A DNA stretch of 64,000 nucleotides, taken from contig OW203984.1 of NCBI GenBank assembly GCA_934047225.1, positions 3,977,201-4,041,200 on the forward strand, in the 5' to 3' direction. Origin of the DNA: Ypsolopha sequella (lineage: Eukaryota > Arthropoda > Insecta > Lepidoptera > Ypsolophidae). The notes below the pieces were generated by a model. That model saw only the letters and a list, made by a program, of their open reading frames with translations, was not told the origin of the DNA and ran no database searches. The first letter of the stretch is position 1, and every line of letters starts with the position of its first letter. The position numbers and the translations under genes are program-made. Positions 11,101-25,000 of the stretch are shown here, piece by piece.

Positions 11101-13015
11101 CTCACACGTTTGGAATCAGTGCTTATATGAACACAGTGATAGTTGGACGCCTTAAGTGCACTTAGAGTTAATTATTTTAACAACTTTAGTAGTCTGACCA
11201 GTTTGCTGACCGTAGGTAGACAGAATGCACACTCATAAGTGTGCGCGCGTCGGCATTATGTTAACGCACGCATGCAAAAACAATGCAATAGATTTTGGGT
11301 GCCAGAGCTCATCTAAACTTTTGAAATCTTTGGGTGAAGAAGTATTTTTAGTATTAAATGGTGAAGTGTGGCGGTTGACAGAATAGTGTGTTTTATATGT
11401 AGCGAACACTTTTCATTCTACAAATACGATGTTAACTCTTTAAGACTTTTATGAGTTTTTGTAGGATTATTTTATTTCACTCAAATGTAAGTCTGATTAG
11501 GTAGAACTATGAAGTGTGCCAGCTATATTTTCAATTTACGGCTTTGTGTAGTGACAATTAGAAATTTAACTAAAGTAAACTCACGTAAAAAGTTTCAAGC
11601 CAAGAATCAATAACTAACAACATATGTAGGTAATTGCCTCAATCCGCGGATCATCTTTTTTGACGTTAACTCTGATGAAATTTCGAGTTAATACTCATTG
11701 AAACTATATTTATATTATATTTTATATAGTTTCTAAACATATGAAACTACTAATTGTAACATATTAAGTTTTTTCTGCTTCGGGCTTCAAAGTTACACTA
11801 ATACAGGGTGTAATCGTTAAGTGTGACCAGGCGATTATTCCGTAGCTATTACAGATATCAATAAAATTTAAACTGATATCGAAAGTACGTTATCTAATCA
11901 GTAAAATTACATCAATAACGTTTTGAAAATCAAACGAGAAGTATCCAAAATTTTGACATTAAACATTCCCAAAAAGGACGTCACTTCGAACATCTGCTTT
12001 GAATACAAAATTTTGTACATACTAAGAAATAAATATTATTCAATTAAAATATAGTTTTATTAATTTGTTAGGTTAATAAACAGTTTCCTTTAATATCAGT
12101 ACTAAGCTAAAATAACCTTTTAAAATAAGGAAACTAAAACCTTTCTACTAATCTCATACTAAATGTATGGAAATGTCAAAATTTTGGATACTTCTCGTTT
12201 GATTTTCAAAAAGTTATTGTTGTCATTTTACTGATAGGTAACGTTATTTTGATATCAGTTTAATTTTTTTTGTTATCTGTAATAGTTACGGAATAATCGC
12301 CTGGTCACACTTAACGATTACACCTGTATAGTTCAGGAAATATAATTTGCACTGATGAATGGGAGGTCTTATCTATTGTATCAAATATTATAGGTTAATT
12401 AATTCAAAATACCTGTTTTCAAAAAATTGTCAATGGGGTAAAAGGTCTTAATACTCGTACATTCTAATGAGTGGTGTTCAAGACACCTGAACCTATTTGT
12501 AAATGTTCTCTAAATATAACGCTTTTTTACTATTTCGTAAATTACCCTGTTTGGGTACTTGTAAATAAAAATGTTAGGTATATACGTAAGTACTAACTCT
12601 TTTTTAACAATTCTCTTGATTCTCAGAAACTTGAAAGTATCAACATTAGCTGTTCATAGTTTATGGATAGTCGTGCGTGACCGTGAGCTTACTATTGTTC
12701 AATTGTTATCCAAAGTTAACCCGAATTCTTGCAATTTATATTACATACCTAAACTATAAAATTATAATCTTCCATCTCACTTACTTTGTTCCGTTTTGCT
12801 TGAAGACCCTAAACAGAGCAACGGCGTTCTGTATACAGCCTTCATGTTCTAGTTTGCAAGCGAAGTCCAAGACCTGCATCCTGTTCCGAAGAGTCACGAA
12901 GTTATCCGAAGACCTCTCTACGTAACCGAGCTCATTGACTACATTTTCCATGAGACTGAGGGAGTATGACTGGGGAAATGTCAAAAAAATACAGTTATCA
13001 CATCACGACGATGAA

Positions 13016-13058
<43 letters not shown>

Positions 13059-16000
13059 TTCACGATGACGATGACGATGACGATGACGTTCACGATGACG
13101 ATGACAATGACCATTGTGGTATATATGAATATATATTAGTATATTATGTATCAGTATGTATTGACATGTAGATAACTTAATATTTAGGTAAAATAAGAAA
13201 TTAGATTTATTACGAATATTTTTTTACACCGCCTTATCCTTTATTTTACATTATCTTCCACCCAAAGATTGTCTGGAAGAAATCGCTTAAGCGATAAGAC
13301 CGCCCATTGTACCCGTTCTATTAAAAATGTTTTACAACTTCTTTATTTCGGTACACAATAATAGTAGTTTATGCTACAAGGGCGAAAAGGAATAAATTAC
13401 GAGCACGAGTGTTTTAAACGTAACCGAGTAATTTATTGCTCTTACGCCCGTGTATCATACTACGTTTTTCAATGCATAGTGTGAGGAAATAAAACAAATA
13501 TAATCTTGTGAACTTTAAATTATGATTGGCTCAAAAGGACTGTATCCAGAGCCGTTAAACAGTGGAAAAAAAAGTATAACATTTATGGTGCACAGGAAAG
13601 GCTGCAGGTTAGCCAACCATTGTAAATAAATAAAAAAAATTATAATAATAAAGCCCTAGGGCAAAATAATCGACTTCCTGTTCGGTTTTGATGCATAAAA
13701 GGTGGGCCTTTACGAACACTTGCATTGAAAAGAGTATTTATGTTATGTAAAGGTGAAGATGATAATTACTTACGTCTACATCCTCTAAGACATCACTACC
13801 AATGAACCGGGTTCTCAAACTGTTCAGACCCGTGATTGCGGCGTACCAAACAGAATAATCGGTCTCATTCCCCAGGAAACCAAGCACTTCAAACAAAGTT
13901 TCAAAGTTCACTTCGTCAGCGGCCAGGAACGCAAAGAGGTCGTTGACAACCTGAAAAACATTAAAATCAATAAAGTCCAAAAATGTCGGTTACTGACTTC
14001 AAAGCAGACCAAACGCATATAGGTTCTTGTTGGATTGTCTATGACTGTGATTTATGAGGTCAAGAAGGGGAGGCTTTTGTCCAACCGTGGTGGATACGGT
14101 CAATACAACCGACACTATGTTAACGGGACACCTGACGCTAGAACATCAACAACAACAGGTTTTCAAGGTATCATTGGAAGAAACGAGGTCTCTCCTCATA
14201 TTGAAGAAAATATATTTGATTTATCGATCTTTTATCTAGGGGTTCCACCTATAAACAATGTTTTAAGACTTGTATTTTTGTTAAAAGTTTTCCACCCTCT
14301 TTTTTTTGGTTTTCAAACGTTTGTTTCAAAAACGCGGTTAAGAGATCAACTTGATTTTTTTTTGTAAAATAGGCAATAGAAATATGAAGGGATTTTACCT
14401 AAACCCAATATTTTTTTCCCTAGAAGATATTTCAGTACTAGCTAAAAACACACCAATTTGTTGTTTCGCTGCATGATCACTAGTATTAAGCGTACAAGAA
14501 CAAGAGGCCAAAGAGCCAACAAATAATCGCCTCTATGAAATGCAAATAAGGTGTTTGCCATTAGACTTGTTGTGCTGGACGGGTAATGAAAAAAGTTGCT
14601 AGGGTATGCCATCCTCTTAAATATTGTATTTACCTTCGCTCTATTTAGATGGTTTATTTTCGCTCTCTCGTCTCCTTTCAACGCAGTTGCAATATGCGAC
14701 CACGAATGACTGTCATAGTTTACTCTGTAAAACCCTGTAAAAATAATAGTATGTCGTCATCAAACTCTTATCATCGACCGCCTCTTTGGCTGAAAGGCAG
14801 TGCGCTCACCTGCTAATCTAGAGGTCGTGGGTTCAATTCCCACGGCGCAGACTAATTTATTTTCGGCCCTTGTGCATTTTGGTTCATTTATGACGTTATA
14901 ATAGTTGGTGTAAAGCGGGTATACCAAGTGTGGACCGTGACTTATCACAGTCCACAGCTTTTTACACTCCCTCGTCAATATTAATATATATATATATATA
15001 TACATAATAAAATAAAAGAGAAGATTTATTATATAATAATAATAATCAAATATCTTGTTTATTTAATTATTCGACTGAAGACGGCCACAAGTTGGCCGAA
15101 ATGTATTTCGAAACTAACAAAATACTTTTTATTTATATATTATAATATATCTTAAACAATAATAATAATTTATTATACAATAATATAATAAAATAATACA
15201 TATAATAAAAGAGTAGAACTCGGTGTGTCTGTACATTGTAGAAAAGTAACAAAAAATTAAAAGGGGGTATTTTGGTAAATAAAAAGTTTGAATGCGAGTT
15301 TAGTTGCAGCAATAGAATAACAGATGGCGATAACTTCTTTGTTTAAATGTATTAGGTACTATAATAACTAAAAATATATTAAATTATATTAAAAAACTGT
15401 AAAATAAAGAGCTGTAACTATCAGTCTATTGATAATATTCCAAAAAATAGCGGTGTATGACAATGGTACAAAAAAGAAATCGGAATTTATGGCGATATTT
15501 CATGCATCACGCAAAAACTACAGAACAGGTTTTGAAGCTATTGCCATTGTACGATCCTCAGAAGTGAGACATAGATTATAAAGAAAGAAGGATGGGAGAT
15601 CACTGTTCGATAACTTATTTTCCAACTAAAAAATTGGGACACTTTTTATTGCGTGATTGCCAAGGGATTACACTGTGGCCACATTATCTTCTTCCAGTCG
15701 CGGAAATACTGATTTGGATTTAAAATTATTGGAAAAATTGAAAGTGTCTATTACCTGTCTCTTGAATGTTAAACATGATCCAGCTATGGTTCCCTACGTC
15801 TGAATTGGTGAACTCATGAGTTTTATTGCTCATGATGAAAGCGGGCTTTGTATTTTCGAAGTCCATTTCTCTTTCAGTCGTATAGGTGATGGGGATGCTG
15901 TAGACCTCATCGGATTTGTTGATGGAGTTCACGTAGAATCGTTTCTGAAAAGTTTTCGCAAGTTTTACCATGATTATAAATAAGTAAATAAAGACAATAA

Positions 16001-19000
16001 AAAAATATAAAGTACTTTTTGTCCAAGTGCAAGATTTAAACTTATTTTCACACAAAAGAAATCTTTTATAGATGGCATCAACTTACTCAAAGTAAATTGA
16101 TAAAATGCTATACATTTGGATACATCGACTGATCTATCAACGCCTTGAACAAATGGCTGGACCCAGTAACATGAAATTTGGACTGTAGATTTCTTGTGTG
16201 ATGTAAAAATCGGCTAAAAATATGAATTTTTAACGGGATTTAGATAACCGAAAATACTGCAAGGCGTCCGATAGTTATTAATTATATTTATATGTAATAT
16301 TTTTTGGTTTGCAATGACTCCGCAGAACAGCCAACACATGCAAGAATTCGAGGCTTATCTCCTGTGCATGGACGCAGGTAGCAGCCGTTTTCTCTTGAAT
16401 GATGACAGAAACCTGCATTCCCTAAAAAGCGCGTATTGGTGCTTGAAGTATGGAAATAAGGCTCATCCACTATCACGTGAGGACGTTAAAATTGTCGGCT
16501 AAAAGAGAGCTGTTGTAGTGATAGTCCACCTTCGAAAACACTTCTTTTCTTTTCCCCATGGTCACAACATATTCCTAAAGGGAGTCCCCTTTAGGAATAT
16601 GTTGTGACCATGTATGTATGTATGTGTAACAGAATTAAATAAAACTTGAGGATCATTTATGATGTAAACAAAACGGCTCACCTTAATGTAATACTATGAT
16701 CAGGATAGCCGACCAGTTTCAGCAGATTCAGACTGCCTTCTTCTTCATTATTTCTTCATCACTCGCCCAAATGAAAAAAATCTGAATCTGCTGAAACTGG
16801 TCGGCTATCCCGATTATATTGAGGTGATCGTTTTGTTTACATTATGGATGTAATCTTACCTGCGTCAACGAAACCTTCCCACTAGCATAGTCTACATCGA
16901 CTTCCAAAATCGGGTGGCCAGGCTGCGAGATCCATGAGCTCATGACGTCTGCGATGGTGACTCCTGGGTATTGCTGCAACGAGCTGGCGTTCTGCACTCC
17001 AAAGTTTAAAGCCTCGTACATCTTCTCTGGGTAACCGACGTCCATTTGGCTGTAGGAAAAATATTAATTATATTGGTTTTTTTGAAGTTGACTTGGTATT
17101 GTTCTTTCTCAATGTAGTTAGTGGACACAAAAATGCAAATGGATACTGACTATACTCAGCTACTTGTTGTATGGCAAAAATTACAAACCTACTAGTATGT
17201 ACGTAGTTTAAAACAATAATTCGTAAAAGTCGAAATTTCAATGATATTACGACGCTCGCGGAAGATTTATTTATGGGCCATAGGCCTCTTTAAATCTGAA
17301 GCTCTCACATTGAAATTGCGTTCTTGCTACGTTAAAAAATCTTATGTTACGATACAAACATACATAATTATTTAATTTGTTCTAGTTAAACTATGTAATA
17401 TGTTTTATGTTATTATTACATTATGTTGTATTCGTCTATGGTTACGTAGCAACATCCATAATTACTTACTTTATGTCAGAATGCAAACATGTAAATCTTT
17501 AAATAAATAAATAAAATTAAAAAAAAATATTACGATTATTACAGAACTTATGTATATCTTCAAGCATTCAAAACTGTAACAAATATTAATCTCTAATTAG
17601 GTATCTACGCGGACGAAGCCAAGGGAAAATGCTGGTTCATACACATATGGTGCTTTCGTTGAGATTAGCTGGTGCTATTGAATCTCTGGCAGATCTCCAT
17701 CTTTTACGATCCACACATACCTCTTTTCTTCTAGTACTCCATCTGATGTAATCCAGGCACAACCCTTTTGCTTAAAAATCTGTACCTAACCCTAATATAC
17801 TTCTACCGCTTCCAGTCTATCTGCTGTGATTCTGATAAGCTTCTTCGAAAATGTTTCTGAAACTTCTGTTTCCAACGCTCAATCTGCTGCAATCCAGACA
17901 CATCTCTTTACCTTCCATTACTCAATCTGCTACGATACTAATATATCTACTACAATCCTAACAAATTTCTTTTGCTTCCAGGTTTCTTTCTGTTACGATC
18001 CAAAAACATTTCTTTTGCTCTAGATTTTCACCTGCTACGATACTTATGCAAAGAAAGTCAACATTTACTTGTTTATCAAGTAGTAGTTGAGTCCAGTCCT
18101 GAATGCCGCATCGCCAATGAGATGATGTATCATCCTGATCACGGAGCCAGCCTTCTGATACGTGATGGTACCGAAGTGCGCGCTGATCTCGCTCGGAGAG
18201 TTGACGTTGTCGTCGGTGATGGCTGGTGCTGAAGCGCTCTCGTCAGCAGAGTACGCCGCGTACACGGAACCCGTCACCAGCATATCTGCTGAACCCACTT
18301 CTGGTTCGATCTGGGATAATTTTACCATAATTATAACATGCTTTGCATACACCCATATTTCAGGCTTGGGGTAGATGAGATATGAGTGTAAAAATCTTTT
18401 AACTTTTTAATTTATGAATTTTAATGTACATAGTGATAGTAATGTAATTTTGTTTTTTTTTCATGTTTTGAGTATTTATTTATTTTTATTCTGATTTAAT
18501 TTTAATTTGGTAGTCTTATAATTTTATAAAAATATATGGACAAATATTGTAAATATTTTAGTCTGAAATAAATGATTTGATTTGATAACTCACATTGTGT
18601 GTCATATTAAAACGGTTATACGAGTACACTCACGCATACAATGCGGCAAGGCTCTTTTGGCGCTTGTATTAATAAATAAATAAAATAAAATATTTTTATT
18701 TCAAATAACAAATATTCATATTTACAATTGATTTAAATTCAAATTAACATGAATATTACAATACCATCAAAACAAAACACTTAAATAATTTCAATCAAAA
18801 TAAAAATATAAAATTTCATGTTGATAAAATCATTATAAAATTACAAATTAGAATTTAAATGTTACAAAATGTCTTGTCATGTTTTATTGAAATTATTTCC
18901 TGTTGTGTTATCCAATGCGTAAGTATTGGGCAGTCAAACTTACCAGCTATCGTCCTCAGGATGTTACTGTTGCTACCACTAGTTCTACGGATAATAGACG

Positions 19001-22000
19001 TGATACGTTTGCGCATTATAGTATAGAAATCATCCGTGTATGTAAGCAAACATTGTTGACACACTGCAGAACCGTGTGGCGGCGTTGATATAGGTAACTC
19101 GTAAGGTTCTGAAGGTCTTAAGGGTGTAGCTAACCCACAGACTACAGCTATATTGATCGTGACTAAAATCGGAACTAACCCCGTTATTCTAATAAAACAT
19201 AACCCTTGTTTCACAGCTGCGCCCCCTGACAGTGTCATCTACGCCCCAAAAGAGCTTTGTGGCACTATATTATTCTTTAATGTACACAGAAAATCAATTA
19301 AAACATGTAATGCATTAAAAGATATGTACACAGGCGAGCTTATCTCTAAAAAAATATTTCTTCCAGCAAACCTAAGCGGGAAAGGGAAATTTTATTAAAA
19401 TAAGTAATCATACATACGTGTACTACAAAAGATATATCCTAAATAATATATTTATATATATATAAATATAACGATATATATATATACAAGGTGACTTTTC
19501 CATCATCGTCCAAATTTATACTGGAGGCTTGGTAAGTGATCAGCATCATGAATCGATAACAATTTCTGTGAAATTCGTATAATGAAATTTCGACTTCCCA
19601 TAGTAATTCACTCCCAGTCCTGAGTGAATCACTATGGGGAGTCGAAATTTCATTGTATGAATTTTACAAAAATCGTTATTGGTTCATGATACTGATCACT
19701 TACCAAGGCTCAAGTATGAATTTGGACGATGTTCACAAATTCACCTTGTATATACGATACGATATTATTGTTGTTGGCTACGTGACAAAGTTGCGGTCTC
19801 GTGCTATGTTGACAAATATGTCGCAAAGAAATGTCAAATTTAGCGATAAAAGGCCACGCTTGAACCACGGTGATTTGAATGGTGCCGCGCTCGTGCATCA
19901 TCAACACATCATCAATATACATATATAATAAAACAGTAGAACCCGGTGTGTCTGTACATTGAAGAAAAGTAATAAAAATAGAAAAGGAGTGACTAAAGAA
20001 GTGTAATAGAACACAAATCAGCGATTTTTAGAATTCTTTTCTGTCTGTCTGTCTGTTTGTTCACGCACATCTTGGAAACCACTGAACGGATTTGGATGCG
20101 GTTTTTTTTATGATCATTGTAGTGATCCTGTTCAACATAATAATGTAGGCTATAAGGGGTGTTCATAAAATAACGCCCAAGCTGAAAATGGGGCAGAGTT
20201 TAATAAACGCCGGTGGGGTCGCGGGCCAGGCACATACCTACTTTAATACTTTACACACTAACATCTGAATCTATTCGTTCAGTCAGTAATTGTGCGACTT
20301 TAGCTTATAAAGTTCTTCGCAGCGTCGCGGAAGGGGGAGTATCTAGCCTTCGGCCTCACGGGCGCGTTCTCCGTCCTCGCATGCTCTTTTTTCGGCCTTG
20401 CTAGCTTTGTTTGGGATATTGTCAGTTTGTATATTCATTTAAGAGCATTGGAGGGACTGAGAGCGCTTAAAATGTAGGTTTCTGAAAAAAAAATGTCATT
20501 TGTTTCCTGTCGGCTACGCGGGTGAAGCCGCGGGCAGAAACTAGTGGATAGTAAATAGTTATAGAACCTTATAAACACACAAACACACATACTATAGCAA
20601 AAGTTAAATTTAAGTGAAGTATACTAACGAGCGCCGTGATGTAGTCCTGGAAGTAGTTGGCGAAACCCTCGTTGAGCCACGTATTGCTCCACCAGTGACA
20701 GGTGACCAGATTACCGAACCACATGTGTGTGGTCTCGTGCGCCAATATCTGTGCGACGCGGTACTTGTAGTATGGGGTTGATTCTTCTGGGACGTACAGG
20801 AATAAAGCTTCCCTGTGAACAAAAATGTATACGTTACTAGCGACCCGCTCCGACTTCGCACACCCGTGCTATGCTGATAATTACATGCTGTAAAGGGCCA
20901 TTTTGATCTATTTTAGGAGGCTATGCGAATTTTATTTTTGTCACTGTCACTCCAAGCGAAAAATCGCGCAGTGCGAGAGGGGTCAACTCAGAGCAAAAGG
21001 TAAAAAAGTTGGTTTTATATTTTTATTAAAAAAACTAAAATAGCTAGCAAAATTTCAAATAACAAATCTCTAGATATTGTTGAAACACACCTAAAACAAT
21101 ATGGTTGAGTTCTGTATATGGTTCCTTTTCGTCAAACGAGGAGAAAAAGTGTGTTTGAAGACCTCATTTCAACAATTATTTCTATCGAGGAAAATTTATC
21201 CAAAGATGTTTTCCAATTTCAAAACCCTAGATTATATAGTCAAAATGCATATACCAGAAATTTATAACAAAAAATTCTTGTATATCATGAAATACATAGA
21301 AAAGAAACACCCGTATTTTTTTCGCATATCCACTTAAATGCACAATGTATTTAAGGTACTTAATTGGATAAGGATTAATGCTGTATTGCTTAAAATCGCT
21401 TCGTAAATAAGCGATTATTTCTCGTAAAAAGTAAAGGATAAAAAATGATTATTGTGGGTTATCCCTAAGAGATAGACATATACCATCTGATATTTTTGTA
21501 GATCTTTTTAAGGTGTACAATACTGTACTACATTATTTTGATCTATCTCGTAGGGTTCAGCCAGAGCGTTTGCAATGTAAGCGCAAAAAAAGTGTTTATT
21601 TACGACATCACATTAGAAACCTCTGAAATTATCAGTGTTTCTCTACTATATTATGCATGTATTGTACATAAAAACCTTCCTCTTCAATCACTCCAACTAT
21701 TAAAAAACCGCATCAAAATCCGTTGCGTAGTTTTAAATATCTAAGCATACATAGAGACAGACAGACAGCGGGAAACGACTTTGTTTTATACTATGTAGTG
21801 ATAGTGATGATAGTCATGCTACGGCGTCCAAGATCTGGAACGATCTACCGCCTCCTTTGCAAAAGAAAATGACGCCCACTACGTTTACAAAACATGTAAG
21901 AAAACTTTTTTTAAATAACAATGTGAAACCTAATCATACGCCAACCTTATGCCATTTTCATGTTATGTGATTGTTTTTTTTTTTGTGATTTTGATTAATT

Positions 22001-25000
22001 TTCTATTTTATTTTATTGGGTCTTGGATACATTTCTTTTATTTAGTTTAGCCTAACTGTTTAATGTAATTTGTTTTGTTTATGCCGTATTTTATTTGGAT
22101 CTTGTTGATGTTTGTTTTTTTTTTATTGTGTCGCTTGTTAGTCTACTTGCAATTGTCGTGTTTCCTGTTTTGTATGAAAAGGGACGAGCTGAAAACCAGC
22201 GTTGTGCTGCTGCCTTAGCTCACAACAAATGCTGAGCTTGTTCCTTTTTGCCATTTAGCAATTGTTAATTTTGTTTAATACTGAGATTATTAAATTGTGT
22301 AACAAAATAAATGTATTTTCTCTCATTCTTTTTTTCTTCATTGTTCCAAACTACCAACCTCTTTAGACTCAGGATACTACATTTAGCGAGACGATGTAAA
22401 GTGGGTCATTCCTCCGACTGACACCTGCCACCGAACCAAAGGAAATGCCGCCATCTCGACACAAAGGAAACCGCCGGCCTCCAACTGCTCGTAACCTAAC
22501 CCTCGTACCATGACAGTAATTTGTAGTTGGATGTTATAAAAGAAGTCATACGTATCGGAAGTATTGTTTTCTAAAATTAAGTATCATAATACTGTGAATG
22601 TGGAAGTGTCTTTCAATCAATGTAGAAGTGTTTTGACAGTTTTCAGGTTAGTGGTTATTTTATCAACACCTCTTATAGCTGATAATATATGTTGAACAGG
22701 GTTACTACGATGATAATAAAGAAAACCGTATCCAAATTCTTTGAATGGTTCGCAAAAATATTTAATGTACTTTCTTACTCCCAGGAATGATTTTCTTAAA
22801 TTGCCGTTTTCTACAGAGAATTTGAAAGAAACTCATTTTTCAGTACTAACATTTTTGCATTTTCTTCAGGAATGGCAAATCCATATAATGTAGTTCCTTT
22901 TGTGTATGAATGAGACAACATTAAGCTAACAGCAACATTAGTTTAATTTTTTAAAGCTGTAAAAAATTATTACGAATCTTATCATGGAAATGGATGGCAT
23001 TTAGGACGAACTGTTTTTGAAGATTTAATTTTTATAATCAAACTGAAAATTAAAACAGATATAATACATAGATATAAAACCATGAAATTAACTTTCAAAC
23101 AAAAAACAAACCCTTGAAACTGTTATTGAATTACAGATATTATTAACTCATGAAAATGTAAGAAAATTTCAGCAATTTTAAAGGTAAAGACGTTAAAATA
23201 ACGTAATATAAATAAATATACAACTTGTAACAGAAAGGTGTAACCATACTTGAAGAGCTTATTCAGTCAATGGTATAGAACAACTTTTACTATGGAACAA
23301 AACCTGCATCGCGAAAAAAAAAATCGACTGTTTCATAGAAAAAGGCAATGCCGCTCGGCCGAAATGTATGGAAGGGCAGATTTTTTTTTGAGATTTCAAG
23401 TTTGGCTCCATAGTAAAAGTTGTTCTATACCATTGACTGAATAAGCTCTTCAAATATGGTTACACCTTTCTGTTACACGTTGTATAATATTTAAATATAA
23501 ATAATATAGCTATTTCAGTCCAAATTCACCAAAACGAAATCCAAGCGGACAAAAAACTGATATACCTATATTTGATCAGCCCCCAATTCTCCATCGCACC
23601 AGCTTTGAAGTCCGGCAGAGCCACGTGGTCTAACTTCAAGTTGGAGTCCACGGAATAGTAGTCCAGTTGCAGGTATTCACTCAAGGCTTTTTCGACTCTC
23701 ATTCCGAAGTCATACGCGTAGGCAGTCTGGTTGGCAGCGTCAGCTCTGGTGTAGACGCCGAATTCATTCGCTCCGTTGATGGAGTATTCTGCGGCAACGT
23801 ACTCTGATACTAAGAAGGCTACGAGGTAGGTGGACATCACTGGAGTTGGCTCGAAGATATCTCTGATCATGCCATTGGGTCTGTAAAGGTTATTTTTTAT
23901 ACAAAAATTAATAATTCCTTATTCTTATGCATTAGAACAGGGGTCTAGAAACTACGGCCCGCGGGCCAACACCGGACCGCGGTCTCTGGACGGACATGCC
24001 CGGTTTTTAGCCCGCTATAGTTTATTTAAAATTCACAAACTTATAATATAGGAAAACAGTTAAATTAAATTTTAGTGAGATATATTTCGGGCCATTCGGG
24101 CCCGGCATCAGTCACATTGTGACATTGTGACTGATGCCGGGCCCGAATGGCCCGAAATATATCTCACTAAAATTAAATTTAACTGTTTTCCTATGTAATT
24201 ATAATAATTTAAAAGACTAAGGGTCAATTTTCAATATTTATTTACAAACTTATAATAACAACGTATTGATATTAATAGAAACGTTATTATGTCTATTTGA
24301 CTATGACTAACTGCGTCGCAATGGTTTTAATGAAACTTGCCCGAAGTACGGACCGAAATTGCGAACGGAGCGGAGTACAGTCCTGCGCCCTGCACAAAAG
24401 ATATCTCACTGACCAGCTAGTATCGATACGAAAATTTGCGCGTCGAAACTACAGTATTTTGGAATGATGAGCTTAGCCCTTGGGACTATTGGGGAATCAG
24501 TGTGGCTCTTAGGCTAAAATGTTTGGAGACCCCTGCATTAGAATAACATGGCAATAGTGGTGATTTCTTAAAATTCCTTCGGGGATGTATTCATAGTACT
24601 CTTTGATGTGTACGTCATACAAGAAACTTACGGTCGGTCTAAAACTAGATGCTCCTTTGTCTAGCCCTTTTGTCTAGGCGTTAAATAGATCATTTAGTCA
24701 GCCGAAGTATTACTTTATATAAAGCCTGACCAAGAAAATAAAAAACCTCACCATATTGCGGAATTAATTTTTTAACAATTTTTTTCTACTGGCAACCTCA
24801 ACTTTAAAACGTCATTATGTCGATTGCTGTCAAAGTGTGGTGTTCTCATGGACCTATATAATCATCCATGGGTGTTCTTTTTTCGTGTGTGCTGTCAGAG
24901 TGTTGCAATCATAAAATAAAAATCATAAAAGCAAATAAGCAGGTTTTTTATTTTCCTGGTCAGGCTTTACAAAGCGTCACGTTTGAATAGGACATAAAGG

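Noticed and set aside
12935..13171. ORF with a long Asp run
   Set aside because: Product of the GATGAC microsatellite overlapping a gene A exon on the other strand.
14780..14852. Possible tRNA-Ser gene
   Set aside because: A and B boxes and the GCT anticodon region are present, but there is no paired acceptor stem and a SINE body follows.
23250..23453. Matching 64-residue ORFs on both strands
   Set aside because: By-product of MITE P4, a palindrome.
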